NCBI GenBank assembly: GCA_963576475.1
Contig: OY754978.1
Location: 15,533,718-15,597,717, forward strand
Reading direction: 5' to 3'
DNA: 64,000 nt
DNA from: Molanna angustata
Lineage: Eukaryota > Arthropoda > Insecta > Trichoptera > Molannidae
This document shows, in pieces, positions 1 to 10,309 of the stretch. The translations under genes were made by a program, and so were the position numbers. How positions within the stretch are numbered: the stretch's first letter is position 1; each line of letters begins with the position of its first letter. A model generated the notes under the pieces. That model was given only the letters and a program-made list of their open reading frames with translations. It had not been told where the DNA came from and ran no database searches.

Positions 1-50
1 AAAATAAAGTTTGATTTTGGTTCAAACTGCGAATAATATACACAACCTAT

Positions 51-470
51 TTTTACCCTCCATCACTGGAATAGTGGAATTATGTTTTCACAACTTATTC
101 GATCTTTTTTGAAGATATATTATTATGATGAATGAGAGAGTGGTAGTAGAGTATATTTTCACATTATCGAACTAATATTTTGTTAAAACACCAACAAATG
201 AGTGGGTTGTGGCCAACACTAAACTCTCCACTACATAGTAAGTGTAGATTTTTCTTCATGTAAGCTTGACAATCCCTAAATGCATTTTTATGAAGTACAT
301 TTTTATTAGATTCTTAAAGAAATATTAGATCCTTTGACTAAAAAAAATTTTCACAATAAAAATTTTTCCATACACATAAAAAAATTGTCACGAAATTCAT
401 AATATGCACTTTTGATACCTGTTGAGAAATTTATTTAAAAAAATACGCTTAAAAATTGTGAAATCATGAC
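51..470. repeat. HINE-A composite fragment (forward start plus inverted end)
   Basis: Positions 51-97 resemble the hairpin end of the HINE-A family in forward orientation. Positions 193-470 are its other end in reverse: the block GAGTGGGTTGTGGCCAACAC, then the CTCTCCAC subterminal repeat, down to AAATTGTGAAATCATGAC. The middle of the element is missing, so this is an internally deleted or rearranged copy. Confidence 0.6.
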
Positions 471-502
471 TAAGAATATAGGTCTTATTTAAATATTTGT
501 CG

Positions 503-882
503 ACTGAATTGGCATAGTGGTAAGTTGTTCAATTTCTGTGCTGGCAACTCAGAATTTAATTTGAAATTTATTTTTATGATATAATGTCTTTATTATTGTT
601 TTGCTGTGAGACACAGGCTTAGAATATTGCTTCCACTGTTTTCTATTATCATCGTTTTCGAGTGTCCCGTAAGAGCCGGGTAATCGAAAATACAACAGGC
701 AACAATAACATCTCAGAAAGTTCGGCAATGAATTTCACCACCCATTCTGAATGTTGCCTTTTTAGGTAAGACGAGCCTAGTGTGTGGGCATACACGCACG
801 TGTTGGGCTTCCTTTTATAAGGTAGTGCACACTCGCACGCCTGTAGATGGTTACCTCACATTGTAGGATATGCCGTGATTGT
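503..882 (+). repeat. SINE family V, near full copy
   Basis: A tRNA-like head (box A-like TGGCATAGTGGTAAG at about 512, decayed box B at about 550) is followed by a body of roughly 280 bp. The body recurs at 17640-17985 (plus) and at 20705-21130, 28680-28770, 55330-55630 and 61855-62020 (minus). Shared landmarks are GCTTCCACTGTTTTCTATTATC, CCACCCATTCTGAATG and the ending CACATTGTAGGATATGCCGTG. I infer a tRNA-derived SINE whose body is reused; head and body might instead be neighbours by chance. Confidence 0.55.
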
Positions 883-1144
883 GTGTAAAGGCATACGCCT
901 ATTTGAGTTGGAAACATTGTTTATTTGTATGTAGGTACAAAAAACTCTGCACTGGAAGCAAAGAAGTCTCAGCAGCATGGTTCAAAAAGGACAATCAAAG
1001 AGTGTTATTAGGAGATTCACAATTATTAAAACACACTTCTCCTTCATCATCATGTATTAGATCATTTGACCTTTTTTTGAAGGTGGAATATCCTGAAGGT
1101 GGAGGTCCAGCTGTCCTCCTGTCTATTCGGTGGTTTTTCGGGTA

Positions 1145-1860
1145 GAATTCTATTGTTAGGTATTTCTGTCTTAATAATTTTGAAGATTCTATTGCCATCA
1201 AGGCGTTCGACGTGGTATCTCCAGAAGCATCTTCTGCTACGTTCCCATCTTGTTATGTCCTGAACCCTGGCTTCCTCTAGAAATTGTATCTATCCCTCCC
1301 TGTCGACCGCGATTCTTCTCTAATTTATTAGTTCCATTTCTCTTACATCGCACAGCACGTTGTCCAGCCATCTCAACCTAGGTCTGCCTCTAGTTCTTCT
1401 GCCTTCGAGACAGGTGTGTCTAATACCTTTTTAGGAATACGGTCATCATCCATCCGGCCAACATGTCCAAGCCAATGTAGGCCCTGAATTATGGACTACA
1501 TTTGTTTCGTTGTACATCGCCTCTAGCTCATGATTATACCGTATTCTCCAGACCCCTCCATCGTTAGTTAGGCCAAAGATTTTCGTTAATAACTTCCGTT
1601 CTAACACCAATAACATAATTTCTACCTTTTAAGTCAGTGCCCAACATTCCGATTCGTAAGTCAGGACTGGTCGGATAAGAGTTTTGTATATAAAGATCTT
1701 AGTATTTTGCGAGATTAGTCTTGACTCGAGATGTTTGATTAACCCATAGTAACATCTATTAGCCACTGCAAGCTTCGCTTTTATTTCCATGCTGATGATA
1801 TTATTGTCAGAGGTGACTAGTGATCCCAGGTAGGTAAAGATTCTACCTGATGTTCACCCG
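1145..1860 (-). pseudogene. Non-LTR retrotransposon, C-terminal RT region, decayed
   Basis: Read on the minus strand, broken frames give a typical post-RT LINE C-terminus. In order they encode an LGSLVTSDNN-like segment near 1800-1830, a YKTLIRPVLTY-like segment near 1670-1700, a WRIRYNHELEAMYNE-like segment near 1530, and RTRGRPRLRWLDNV at about 1360-1400, followed by EEARVQDITRWE near 1250. This order is characteristic of the thumb and C-terminal part of RTE/Proto2-like LINE RTs. Several stops and frame changes show that it is dead, and no RT catalytic core is present, so it is 5'-truncated. Confidence 0.7.
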
Positions 1861-3127
1861 TAAATATCTCCTCATTTCCTATCATCGGAGCATTATTTTG
1901 AGGAGCTTTCTTCGCTGACATATATATTAGTCTTGCACATACCTAGGATGTATTTAATTGACAAAACTAACATGAGAAAGAATAAAAAAAAATCAATGAA
2001 GATATCGTCCTATGGTAAATAGATGTAGAGTAATTTTAGTCAAGTTACCAATAGTCCACACTTCAAGATTTTTTGTAAATAGTAACAAAATTTCATGTTA
2101 AAAGTAACCAAATTATAGTGACTACTATACATACATTCTGTTACTCTAACCAAAACTTGTGTTCACACATACAAACCGTACGGTTATAATAGTTAAAATT
2201 TAGTTATTGTTAACAAAAGTTTGCTTAAAATTTCGGAAATGAATAAACTCATATGCCTCAAATCAATTGTACTAAATAGGGCAACATTTTAATCTGTGCG
2301 CCATTGATTAATACCTGACCTATAACTTGTTCTCGAGAAAAATATAATTAGATTAAAATATGAAGTTGACTAAATAAAAATACGACAATAAGATTCAAGT
2401 AAATTATGTACATCCTTTGTGACGGGGTCATACGACAGTGCAATTTCAATTTAGCGCATGCCTTGTCTCATCCCCATAGTAAACATCACCTACCCTGGGG
2501 TTTCACTCTACATACACAATTCTACTTTACTCTCCACCGATGAAACATTATTTCCTAGTGTTTGTCTGTTTGAATAGTGTGGGGCACAAAGCATATTGCA
2601 TTACTTTTATACTTTATGTAAGTATTGCAACACACGCTGTAACACTTCACAGATTTAATCAAGTTGACAGATTAGCAACATACAGGACATGAGATCTCTC
2701 TTTCGGAAAGTAAACACGCTTTTTTATTGATGTCGTGTTTTCCTACCTCTGAGCTCTGAGCTATTTAAGTTATATTTAACGAATACTTACGTTGAATGGA
2801 TTTTATATTATATTATATTTTATTTAATTTAGGAATATTAACAGTTACATATAGAGTAAATACAAATTATAATAAAAGATAAAATTAAACCAATTAAAAA
2901 TATTCCACTGATTAATATAGAAACTAATGACAGTTAAAACATATACTTTGGTGAAGGGTGGTGAAGAAGGGAAGACTGGGAGGAAATGGGGAGGAGGAAT
3001 AAGGTGAAAATGAGAAGGAGTTGAAAGAAGATTTATTATTTATCGTATGGTACTAGTGAATCAAATGTTTAAAGTCAAAATTTACAAAACACAGCAATGA
3101 CAGCAATCAAACACAAAACAGCACGAT
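1861..3127. other. AT-rich spacer with a diverged repeat-D copy
   Basis: No coding region is seen. Positions about 2050-2240 resemble the MITE-like repeat D at 20427-20630 in inverse order: TAACAAAATTTCATGTTAAA, then TTATAGTGACTAC, then CAAACCGTACGGTTATAATAG. A purine-rich patch lies at 2950-3030. Confidence 0.4.
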
Positions 3128-3133
3128 ATGGCA

Positions 3134-3410
3134 ATCACACATTCACGTCGAGGGCTCCGAGCCAATCCAAAAATGCTGGTGTCAATTCGCAAATGTCCGA
3201 CTTTGGGCCTTCATATGCATGGACGCTACATTCTTCCAATATGTGTTGCATTGTTTGAAAGGGGTGGCCGCAATCGTATTGTGCGGATGGAACAATGCCC
3301 CACTTTGCCATAAGGTAGTTGCAGCGTCCATGTCCAGTGCGGATCCTATTCAGGGAGGTCCACAGCCTTCTTGGCAGCTCGAAACCTGGAGGTACATGGA
3401 AAGGAGATTA
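3134..3410 (-). pseudogene. LINE C-terminal zinc-knuckle fragment
   Basis: The minus strand encodes about 85 residues in one frame, including NRIRTGHGRCNYLMAKWG and then YDCGHPFQTMQHILEEC. The pattern of a Cys pair, a His in QTMQHI and a Cys in EEC is the CCHC-like knuckle found at the extreme C-terminus of insect Jockey-like LINE ORF2 proteins, just after the RNase H-like or thumb region. Only this last domain is present. Nothing upstream (3410-3640) continues it, so it is a short remnant. Family membership is clear, but the clade is not. Confidence 0.7.
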
Positions 3411-3641
3411 TGTTAGCTGTTGAGTGTGAGAAATGGTATTCAATACTTGTTTAATCTTTTGAACAGTTGAGTTAAAAAAATCAATCTGATTTAAGTTTGA
3501 ATTGAAGGATTTTGTTGATATGAGGCAATGCTATATGAAAATAATAGATACGTTACTAGTCTTTAAATTCGGTAAACAAAAATTATCTCACTTGGGGCCA
3601 ATTCTGTTTGTATTGTTACTGTAAAAATCTTTACAGACATT

Positions 3642-4222
3642 AATTTTATTCTATTTGCGGATGATATGAAGCATTACAAAATTATTTCAAATTTACATGA
3701 CTATTATGTTTTACAACTCAATCTCGATAGATTATTTAAATGGTGTACAGACAATAAACAGTATTTAAATATTTCCAATTGTCAATTGATGGAATTCTAC
3801 AGTATCAAATCCCGTATTAATTTTGAATATAGGATTAACAACGTTAAACTTAATTCTGTATCAGAAATCAAAGATCTAGGGGTGATTTTTGATACAAGAC
3901 TTACCTTTGTCAACCATATAACCAACATCAGTAAAAAGCAATGAAACTGTTAGGTTTCGTTTTGCGAGTTGGTAAGGATTTTAATAATATTCATACTTTA
4001 AAGATACTGTTTACATTTTACATCACTTGTTCGTACTAAAGTTGAATATAACACAACAATTTGGTCACCGTATTTCAATTCTCATTCCAATACTGTAGAA
4101 AAAATCCAACACAAATTTCTAAGATATATCAATTATAGACATTACATACCAATAGAAAATTTAATTTACTATTATTTGCTTAAAGAAACAAATTTATTAG
4201 AGCTTTCTGAGAGAAGATTATT
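3642..4222 (+). pseudogene. Jockey/CR1-like LINE RT, part 1 (contains FADD)
   Basis: The reading frame enters with the catalytic FADD box at 3654-3665 (two metal-binding Asp), followed by about 90 residues of palm/thumb ending near 3944 (LNSVSEIKDLGVIFDTRLTF matches the usual 'LGV.FD..L.F..HI' block). After a frameshift, further blocks follow: LLGFVLRVGKDF (about 3945), SLVRTKVEYNTTIWSPYF (about 4022-4080) and IQHKFLRYINYR (about 4100-4140). The gene is interrupted at 4222 by an insertion with a 13-bp duplication and resumes at 4522. It is 5'-truncated just before the catalytic box. The FADD motif makes the RT assignment firm. Confidence 0.8.
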
Positions 4223-4521
4223 GGGTATTTTAAATCAAACAAATGATTTGGTCTACATATATATTTTTTCCTGAGTCCAGGACGACCGTTTCAGCTTATT
4301 AGGCCCTTATCAACTGGTTGCCCTTCAGCTTCAGCTTATTAGGCCCTTATCAACCAGTTGATAAGGGCCTAATAAGCTGAAACGGTCTTCCTGGACTCAG
4401 GAAAAAATATATATAGACCAAATATGTAGACCAAATCATTTGTTTGATTTAAAATACCCATTATGGAATTCTACATATTCAACACCGTCAGCATTGACAA
4501 AATTAAAAAAAAAAAAAAAAA
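4223..4521 (+). mobile_element. Palindromic insertion with hammerhead-like centre and poly(A), flanked by 13-bp TSD
   Basis: The target duplication AGAGAAGATTATT occurs at 4210-4222 and 4522-4534. The insert has inverted arms (about 4223-4340 and 4345-4462), then about 40 bp, then an 18-A tail. The right arm reads CCAG-TTGATAA-(stem)-GAAAC-GGTC-...-CTGG. This resembles a hammerhead ribozyme core (CUGANGA, GAAA, GUC) with CCAG/CTGG as stem I. Penelope-like elements are known to carry such motifs in inverted terminal copies. The core has substitutions, so activity is doubtful. Confidence 0.5.
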
Positions 4522-5012
4522 AGAGAAGATTATTATTTGATTAACTATGTTTATTTAAAATTATCAATAATCAGTTAGACTGTCCAGAATTACCAGTACT
4601 AATTAATTTCAATGTACCAAATAGAAAAACTAGAAATTATCTTCTGTTCAATTGTAAAAATATTACAAATTTTGTATACTATCATATACCAATACATCGA
4701 ATTCAGAATTTGGAAAATCAATATGCGGTCATTTGATTTTTTTAACACTTCCTTTCCTAAATTTAAAAACGAACTATAATAACATCAATGCTTTATAAAA
4801 ATCAGATAATCGCTGCTAACAATGTAATCTCGTTTGAAATGTTTTTTTTTTTTTTTTTGTTTTTTTAAATTTACTATATCATATAGATCTTTTCTTTTTT
4901 TTAAGATTTAAAATATTTTTTATTGTAGTTTAAATGCATATATACCTATTTCTAATATATTTGTATTCTTGTCACTTTTTTGCTTCTATTTATCTCTTAT
5001 ATAATTTGTTAT
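4522..5012 (+). pseudogene. Jockey/CR1-like LINE, part 2 (C-terminus and start of 3' UTR)
   Basis: After the insertion the same LINE continues. LDCPELPVLINFNVPNRKTR is encoded at about 4570-4635, the usual final block of this family ('...F.VP.R.TR...'), ending near HRIQNLENQYAVI at about 4730. The T-rich 3' untranslated sequence then runs to a HINE-A insertion at about 5023 and resumes at 6297. Confidence 0.65.
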
Positions 5013-5022
5013 TTGACTATTT

Positions 5023-6296
5023 TTTACTCTCCACACTATGGTATAGTGGAGAGTCATGATTTCACAATTTTTAACCGTATTTTTTAGATCAATTTCTCAA
5101 CGGGTATTATGTAGAGAGTGCACAATGTGAGTTTCGTCGTGATGTGTTTGTATGTATGTACGGTGTATGGCGTACGGCGTTCGGCGTTCGGCGTACGGAA
5201 TTATCCTTTTTGTGTCCTCTCTACGCCAAAACTATAAGTCCGATCGACTTCATATTTACATCATCTGTGTAAAGTGCATAGACCTAGAGCTGATTAGTTT
5301 TCCATAGACAAATTTTAATTACTTCTCTATGATTTCATCATTTACGTTGTTTTTTTTGTGATCTCTACAGCCCAAACTATTAAGTCCGATCGACTTCATA
5401 TTAACATCATATGTGTAAAGTGCATACATAGACCTAGAGCTGATTAGTTTTCAATAGATATCCGTTAATTTCTTCTCTATGATTTCATGTGTCCAGATTT
5501 TCAAAATGCTCTCACGGTCTGGAAAATGGAGTTTTTGTATACTGTTTGAAATTTCGATACAACAAAAATACACTCATCAAAAATGCATTCAAGTATAAGA
5601 AAAAATCTATGGTTTGCCATATCAATGTGAAATAAATTTCATATTTGTATGAAAAATTTATTTATTTTATTTTATTTTACTAAAAAGGGTACATCGACAG
5701 ACATCCAGCTTACAATTTTCATAAAAAGTAAATAATATTGGTTATTATTATGAGTGCTAGTCGTCCAATTATGGATGCACACAAATGTATTTTTAATATA
5801 AATAAAATTTCATATTTGTATGAAAAATGTATATAACAGAAGTAAAATAGCTTCTGTAAGGGAAAAATGAGTGATCAACTTCATATTGATATTGTATGTG
5901 TCTCTATAGACAAGTGTATTTTTTACTCTCCACTTCTATCTTCCTCAAGGGGTAGGCAGTGAGAACCGAACACCGCACTCTTCTATCTTGACACATACAT
6001 CGCCTCATCAACATTGATACACTGTCTCATACATGCTCATCTTGCTAGTAATGCAATTTTACTTAAAATTTCTCAACAGGTATCATGTAGAAAATACATA
6101 CTGTGAGTTTCGTGTTTTTGTGTGTATGGTGTATTGTGAAAACTTTTGTCCTCTGGGAATCTAGTGTATGTTTAAGAATCTAATAGAAGTGTACTTCATA
6201 AAATGTATTTTGAGATTGTCAACCTTTCAAGAAGAAAAAAATGAACGCTTGCGATGGTGTGGAGAGTTAAATGTTGGCCACAACCCACTCGTTTTT
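5023..6296 (+). mobile_element. HINE-A copy 2, essentially complete Helentron-like non-autonomous element
   Basis: It begins with TTTTTACTCTCCAC and a 9-bp hairpin (ACTCTCCAC 5026-5034 with GTGGAGAGT 5046-5054). It ends with ATGGTGTGGAGAG (the inverse of the start, near 6255), then GTTGGCCACAACCCACTCG and Ts. There is no coding capacity. Inside, 5935-6055 is the 3' end of a LINE in reverse. A stem-loop at one end formed by the subterminal repeat, a 25-30 bp cap outside the other subterminal repeat, and T-rich insertion flanks together fit HINE/Helentron elements. No replicase is seen in the window. Confidence 0.6.
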
Positions 6297-6785
6297 CTCT
6301 TGATTTATTGACTATTTTTTACTCTTGATTTTTGTGTAGTATATATTATATTTTTTGTTAACTCTTTATTTTAGATTTTATTTTCCTAAGTATATACCCA
6401 TATGTTTGTTTTTATAGTTCTTTTATTTTTTTACAATATTATTATTTTTTTATATTAACTTTTTGTTGTTTAATTATACATAGTTTTTTATGATTATTAT
6501 TTTTTTTCTCTTTGTCTATGTGTGTATATGATTGTTTGTATATTTTAATGATTTTTGTGTTTCAATGTGTATAAGAACCTACATCTTTAATATCAATTTG
6601 GATTTTTTTCTTTTACACTTAATATTATTTTTTTATATTTACCGTTTTTGTAATAGTAGCTTTTATTTTTTTTCTTTTTAAGTGTGTTTATGATTGTTTT
6701 AAGTTTTCTTTTGTAATTCAATGTGTACTTAATTGTTATTCATGTATGTAAAGGCAAATTGTCGTTAATAAAATAAAAAAAAAAA
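6297..6785 (+). pseudogene. LINE 3' UTR and poly(A) end, continuation of the 3642 copy
   Basis: T-rich untranslated sequence matches in style the part left of HINE-A. It ends with GTCGTTAATAAAATAAAAAA at about 6755-6785, a polyadenylation signal plus A tail in sense with the LINE. The string TTGACTATTTTTTACT occurs on both sides of HINE-A (5013-5028 and 6308-6323). Confidence 0.5.
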
Positions 6786-6799
6786 ACAAAAGAAATTTA

Positions 6800-6985
6800 A
6801 CATCAAGATCCCGTGTTCGATTCCCTTTGGAGACACAGTTTGTTATTGTGTTTTCAGTCTGAATCTGTGAGACGATTAATATCGTAAGTCTCTAGAATGA
6901 GGCAACTTGATATTGGGTGCATGTTAAATTAATATTTCACATAGTACCTACCTGTTAGTTGCCCGAGAAGCAATATTTAATTTCA
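6800..6985 (+). repeat. SINE family S2 copy
   Basis: Box B-like GTGTTCGATTCCC lies at about 6813-6825, followed by GGAGACACAGTTTG, TGTTTTCAGTCTG, GAGACGATTAATATCGTAAG and a tail with TTAGTTGCCCGAGAAGCAAT. The same series is seen in reverse at 53575-53775, at 29535-29665 and split at 58100-58995. The tRNA-like head is truncated here and better kept at 53700-53775. Confidence 0.65.
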
Positions 6986-7799
6986 TTTAATTTATTTAAC
7001 ATATAATTTTATAATACAAATAAAGATATAATTCACTAGTATAGTATTTTTACAAATTTTTTCTTTATTTAAATTTTATAAACATAACATAAGTTTAAAA
7101 TTATCACTAGGTAATTATATTCTCTAAAAAAATTAAAGCTTAATTAGGTAAGAGCATATCTTTTAAGATATCTTTAGGAGAGTATTTCCCGACTTATTCA
7201 GGTTAAAATCTAAAGAACCACATATGCATATAAAATTGTCAAATTTTATATGCAGATGTGGTGAAAAGGTAACCAAAACGATTACTTTCCGAATCCATTC
7301 TTAACACGTTCAGAATGTGAGTGAATATAGAAATTGATGGTGAAGTATTGGACGTTGTACTCCGGGATCCATGGGTATTGAATGAGTTTCTAATCTGTTT
7401 GCTTATTGGCTTTAAGATAGGCCCGTGTGAGGGTATTATTCACCCTCCAACTTCCTTTTTATCCCACCCTGTTCTCCTCCCAATGCTTTCGCGCCCCCAT
7501 TTCATGTTGTGTATTATTTTTTAAGTGTTTACATATCAGCTTTGATTGAGGGCTTCAAACAGAAAATCATTTAGTATTACTCCTGTACATACATATGTAT
7601 GTATATTTGAACATAAAACAAATGGTTTTATAATATATAATAGGCATTTCTTTGTATTTGGTGGTAGATCACTGAACTCTCAATTCAATTCTTGCTGTTA
7701 AAGCATTTAATTTGATTCTATTGGAGTTGAAAAAGGCTAAAGACATAAGTAGGTACATTTAAAAATGGATAAAAAATACATACATCTCTCTTCTTCATT
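6986..7799. other. AT-rich spacer
   Basis: No gene or repeat family is recognised. A 67-codon open frame at 7321-7524 shows no domain or composition suggesting a gene. Confidence 0.5.
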
Positions 7800-8218
7800 G
7801 TTTCCTCAATGCTGAGGGTCGTGATCTATGGAGCCGCCAATGGACAGAATAAGTCGCCTCCAGTCCTCTCTGCCCTCCCCAGCTCGCAACGCCGAATAAA
7901 GGTCGTTTCCGGTCATCTCCTTAATTTGGTCACACCATCGCGCCAAAGATCTACCTCTGCTTCGTTTGCCTGGTACAATTCCTGTGATGATACTCTCTCC
8001 CGGCGATGTGACCAAAGAATCTCAATATCCGTCGGCTGCATACTGTCGACAATCTTTCTTTTACTTTGAGCTCTTTGAGGACCGAATCATTCGTTCTTGT
8101 TGCAGTCCACGGAATCCTTAGCATGTGACGCCAACACCACATTTCAAATGTGTCAATCCTGGCACGATCACGGGACTTCATTGTCCAGGTTTCGGCTGCA
8201 TATAGGGATATTGGGAAG
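7800..8218 (-). pseudogene. LINE ORF2 C-terminus
   Basis: The minus strand encodes, in two overlapping frames, AETWTMKSRDRARIDTFEMW (8140-8210), then RMLRIPWTATRTNDSVL-like and RFFGHI (7970-8100). After a frame change it encodes GKRSRGRSLARWCDQIKEMT (about 7900-7960) and EDWRRLILSIGGSIDHDPQH before a stop near 7806. This is the standard C-terminal tail of an abundant insect LINE (E-T-W-T, C/S-W-RR-LRI-W, FGHI, GR..RW.D). The 3' side shows a short GAAGA-type tail. It is a 5'-truncated copy with one frameshift. Confidence 0.8.
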
Positions 8219-8489
8219 ATAAATTTAATCTATATATTTACATATTATATAACTTTAATCAATAAATTACTTTACGAAAAATTCCAATGCATTCTAAAAT
8301 CATACATAGGTATAATATTATATAAAATCATAAACTGCTTCAGAACAGGTTCTTAACCTAGTGAAGCAGTTGCAATTAGGTTTAAGTCATTAATTGTAGG
8401 TGCTTTAAAATAAAAATATCAACTCAGGGTTCGACCTTGACGTTTTTACTAAGCAATGGAACACTTAGACTAGTTATGAATGATCGCAA

Positions 8490-8560
8490 CATGCCAAAGT
8501 TGCCATTCATAACGCTATCGTAGTGCCAACCCTGACCTATGCAAGTGAAACCTGGACATC
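8490..8560 (+). pseudogene. LINE fragment (TLTYASETWT block)
   Basis: At 8508-8558 the plus strand encodes HNAIVVPTLTYASETWTS. This is the short conserved block that precedes the C-terminal tail in RTE-like LINE proteins (compare YASETWT at 57220-57242, minus). Nothing coherent continues downstream. Confidence 0.55.
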
Positions 8561-8878
8561 ATATTATATTCCTTTAGAAGTGTAACACGACACATGTGAC
8601 TTCAAATTTTCCAACATTATTCTTTTTCACTAGCTCTCATATATTATATTCTTGCTTCTAACCCCACCATCCCCTGACATACTGCTATAGTAGGTACCAA
8701 CAGCTCCACTGTTTGGTCAGACTCTGAGCACATTGTCGTGTTAGACTCTGAACAAATATTAGGGGGCACTGCGATGGGAATGCGCCCGAAGCTACAAATA
8801 ATAATTCTACCTTTACGAATACTATTATGTCAACTTCCAACTCTTCATACATACATATTATGTACATACATTTGTATA

Positions 8879-8922
8879 TACCAGTTGCATGTAACACATA
8901 AGATCCAACTGTCGATAGCGAT
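8879..8922 (-). repeat. HINE-B end fragment
   Basis: CAGTTGCATGTAACACATAAGATCCAACTGTCGA-like sequence is the capped end of HINE-B in reverse. It is cut off after about 40 bp. Confidence 0.55.
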
Positions 8923-9224
8923 AATAATATGTAATGTTTAAGAATATTTTAAATAAGCGAAATTAATTTCTGTATTTTTTCCGTGTTTTGAGTTTTTGCC
9001 TCCTCCAGTATCCTTGAGGCTGACCGTTCTAATGGCGGTCTGATATTCTAAACTATGAGTTCTACCCACCTACGGTATTTTTATTTTAAAAGTCGAGTTC
9101 ATGGTTTGGTAGAATGTTTTTGGCATTAAAACACCACGTTTGCCATATGTGTTGATGAGTTTGGATTCAGCCGTCCTTAACATAGGAAACAGGCGCTATT
9201 TGTAGTCGACAACTTTAGGCCAGA

Positions 9225-9320
9225 CAATACGTGTAAGCCACAAAAAAGACGATTGTAAGTACTTAGAAGAGGCCTGCATCCAGCAGTAGAGAGATAGCTA
9301 AAGGAAGAAGAAGAAGAAGC
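9225..9320 (+). pseudogene. LINE extreme C-terminus
   Basis: The frame KKDDCKYLEEACIQQ-stop (about 9243-9287) followed by (GAA)n matches the 'W..LEEAF.QQW' ending of RTE-like ORF2 proteins and their GAA-rich tails. The terminal Trp codon is replaced by TAG. Confidence 0.45.
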
Positions 9321-9734
9321 AAAAATAAGTAAACCATTTTAAATATTTGATTCGTGTTGCTAAACAGCGCTAGAAAGTATTTTTAATCATTGTAGGTACA
9401 TGCATAGGTATTACTTGTGTTCATGTGTGTGTTAGTTCCAGTGAGAACCGCTTGTATCAGTATCATTGAGAACCGCTTCTAAAATTTCGATCATTTGAAT
9501 TTCACAAAAGATCGGATTAATAATAATCTCGGTACGATATTTCACGTGAATACACTTATGCAGATGTTAGATTAGATGCTGTGTTCTTCCCCCGCCAACA
9601 CCCGTTCTGCTTATGGTGACTAATAACGGCCCCTTGCAAAACTCTGAAAGAACACGTAAAGAAAATATGAAGAGTCCGGAGAACTTGCAGACACTGCACT
9701 TACATAATGTGCCAAATACAGCTAATCACGTGAA

Positions 9735-9992
9735 AACAACTGGCTTACTGCTCTGTGATCGTGAAGATAATAGTGCACCGAACTTAAGACAGAAAGTCTT
9801 GAAAGCCCTAAAGTTGCTCCTCGTGGCTACAAGGTCCTCATGTACAATGGGTCCAAAGAAATTCCCTCGGACATCGTCGTAGAGTTCTCGTTGGAAAGTT
9901 GACACGGAGAAGTTAGTGCATCCCCATGGGATATGCTCAAAATTCTGAACAGAGTTATCACAAAGTTGACATGAGAACGAATGTATGTACAT
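9735..9992 (-). pseudogene. R1-like LINE, C-terminal zinc knuckle part
   Basis: The minus strand encodes SFSCQLCDNSVQNFEHIPWG then CTNF, that is C-x2-C-x8-H-x4-C, followed by about 50 residues ending RAFKTFCLKF. This CCHC knuckle plus a helix-rich tail is the C-terminus of R1-clade LINE ORF2. The upstream part lies at 10310-10755, separated by an inserted LINE 3' end. Loss of the core RT and the interruption make it a dead fragment. Confidence 0.6.
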
Positions 9993-10039
9993 TTACTTCT
10001 ATTATATGTAAACGTATATATAAATAAACAACGCAATAG

Positions 10040-10300
10040 ACAACAATATAAAACTAGCTCACCTTAGCACAGGCTATGCCTAGTGAGGGGGCTAGTAACA
10101 AAGATACAAACAAAAAGGATAGCTTTAACTATGTAAGCAATTGTGAAATAATGAAATTATATTTATTGCAATGAAATAACTTATATTTACTTTGTATGTC
10201 TACTATGTATGAATAAGCTTATATTACCTTTAAATTATTTTGTATCTTATATCTACTCTATGTTTTTGGATAGAAATAAATAAAAATAAAAATAAAAAAA
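10040..10300 (+). pseudogene. LINE 3' end with (AAATA)n tail inserted into the R1-like copy
   Basis: It contains CTAGCTCACCTTAGCACAGG and GCCTAGTGAGGGGGCTAG. The layout is like the 3' ends at 18585-18672 and 26320-26425 (CTAGCCCTAGAACAG ... TAGTTGGGCAGCAG). It finishes with AAATAAATAAAAATAAAAAT at about 10275-10300. This is 3'-UTR sequence only, 5'-truncated. Confidence 0.45.
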
Positions 10301-10309
10301 TAAGTGAAA

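Noticed and set aside
4223..4462. LTR retrotransposon with inverted LTRs
   Set aside because: Arms are inverted, not direct, with a poly(A) and a 13-bp TSD; it fits a retroposed inverted element.
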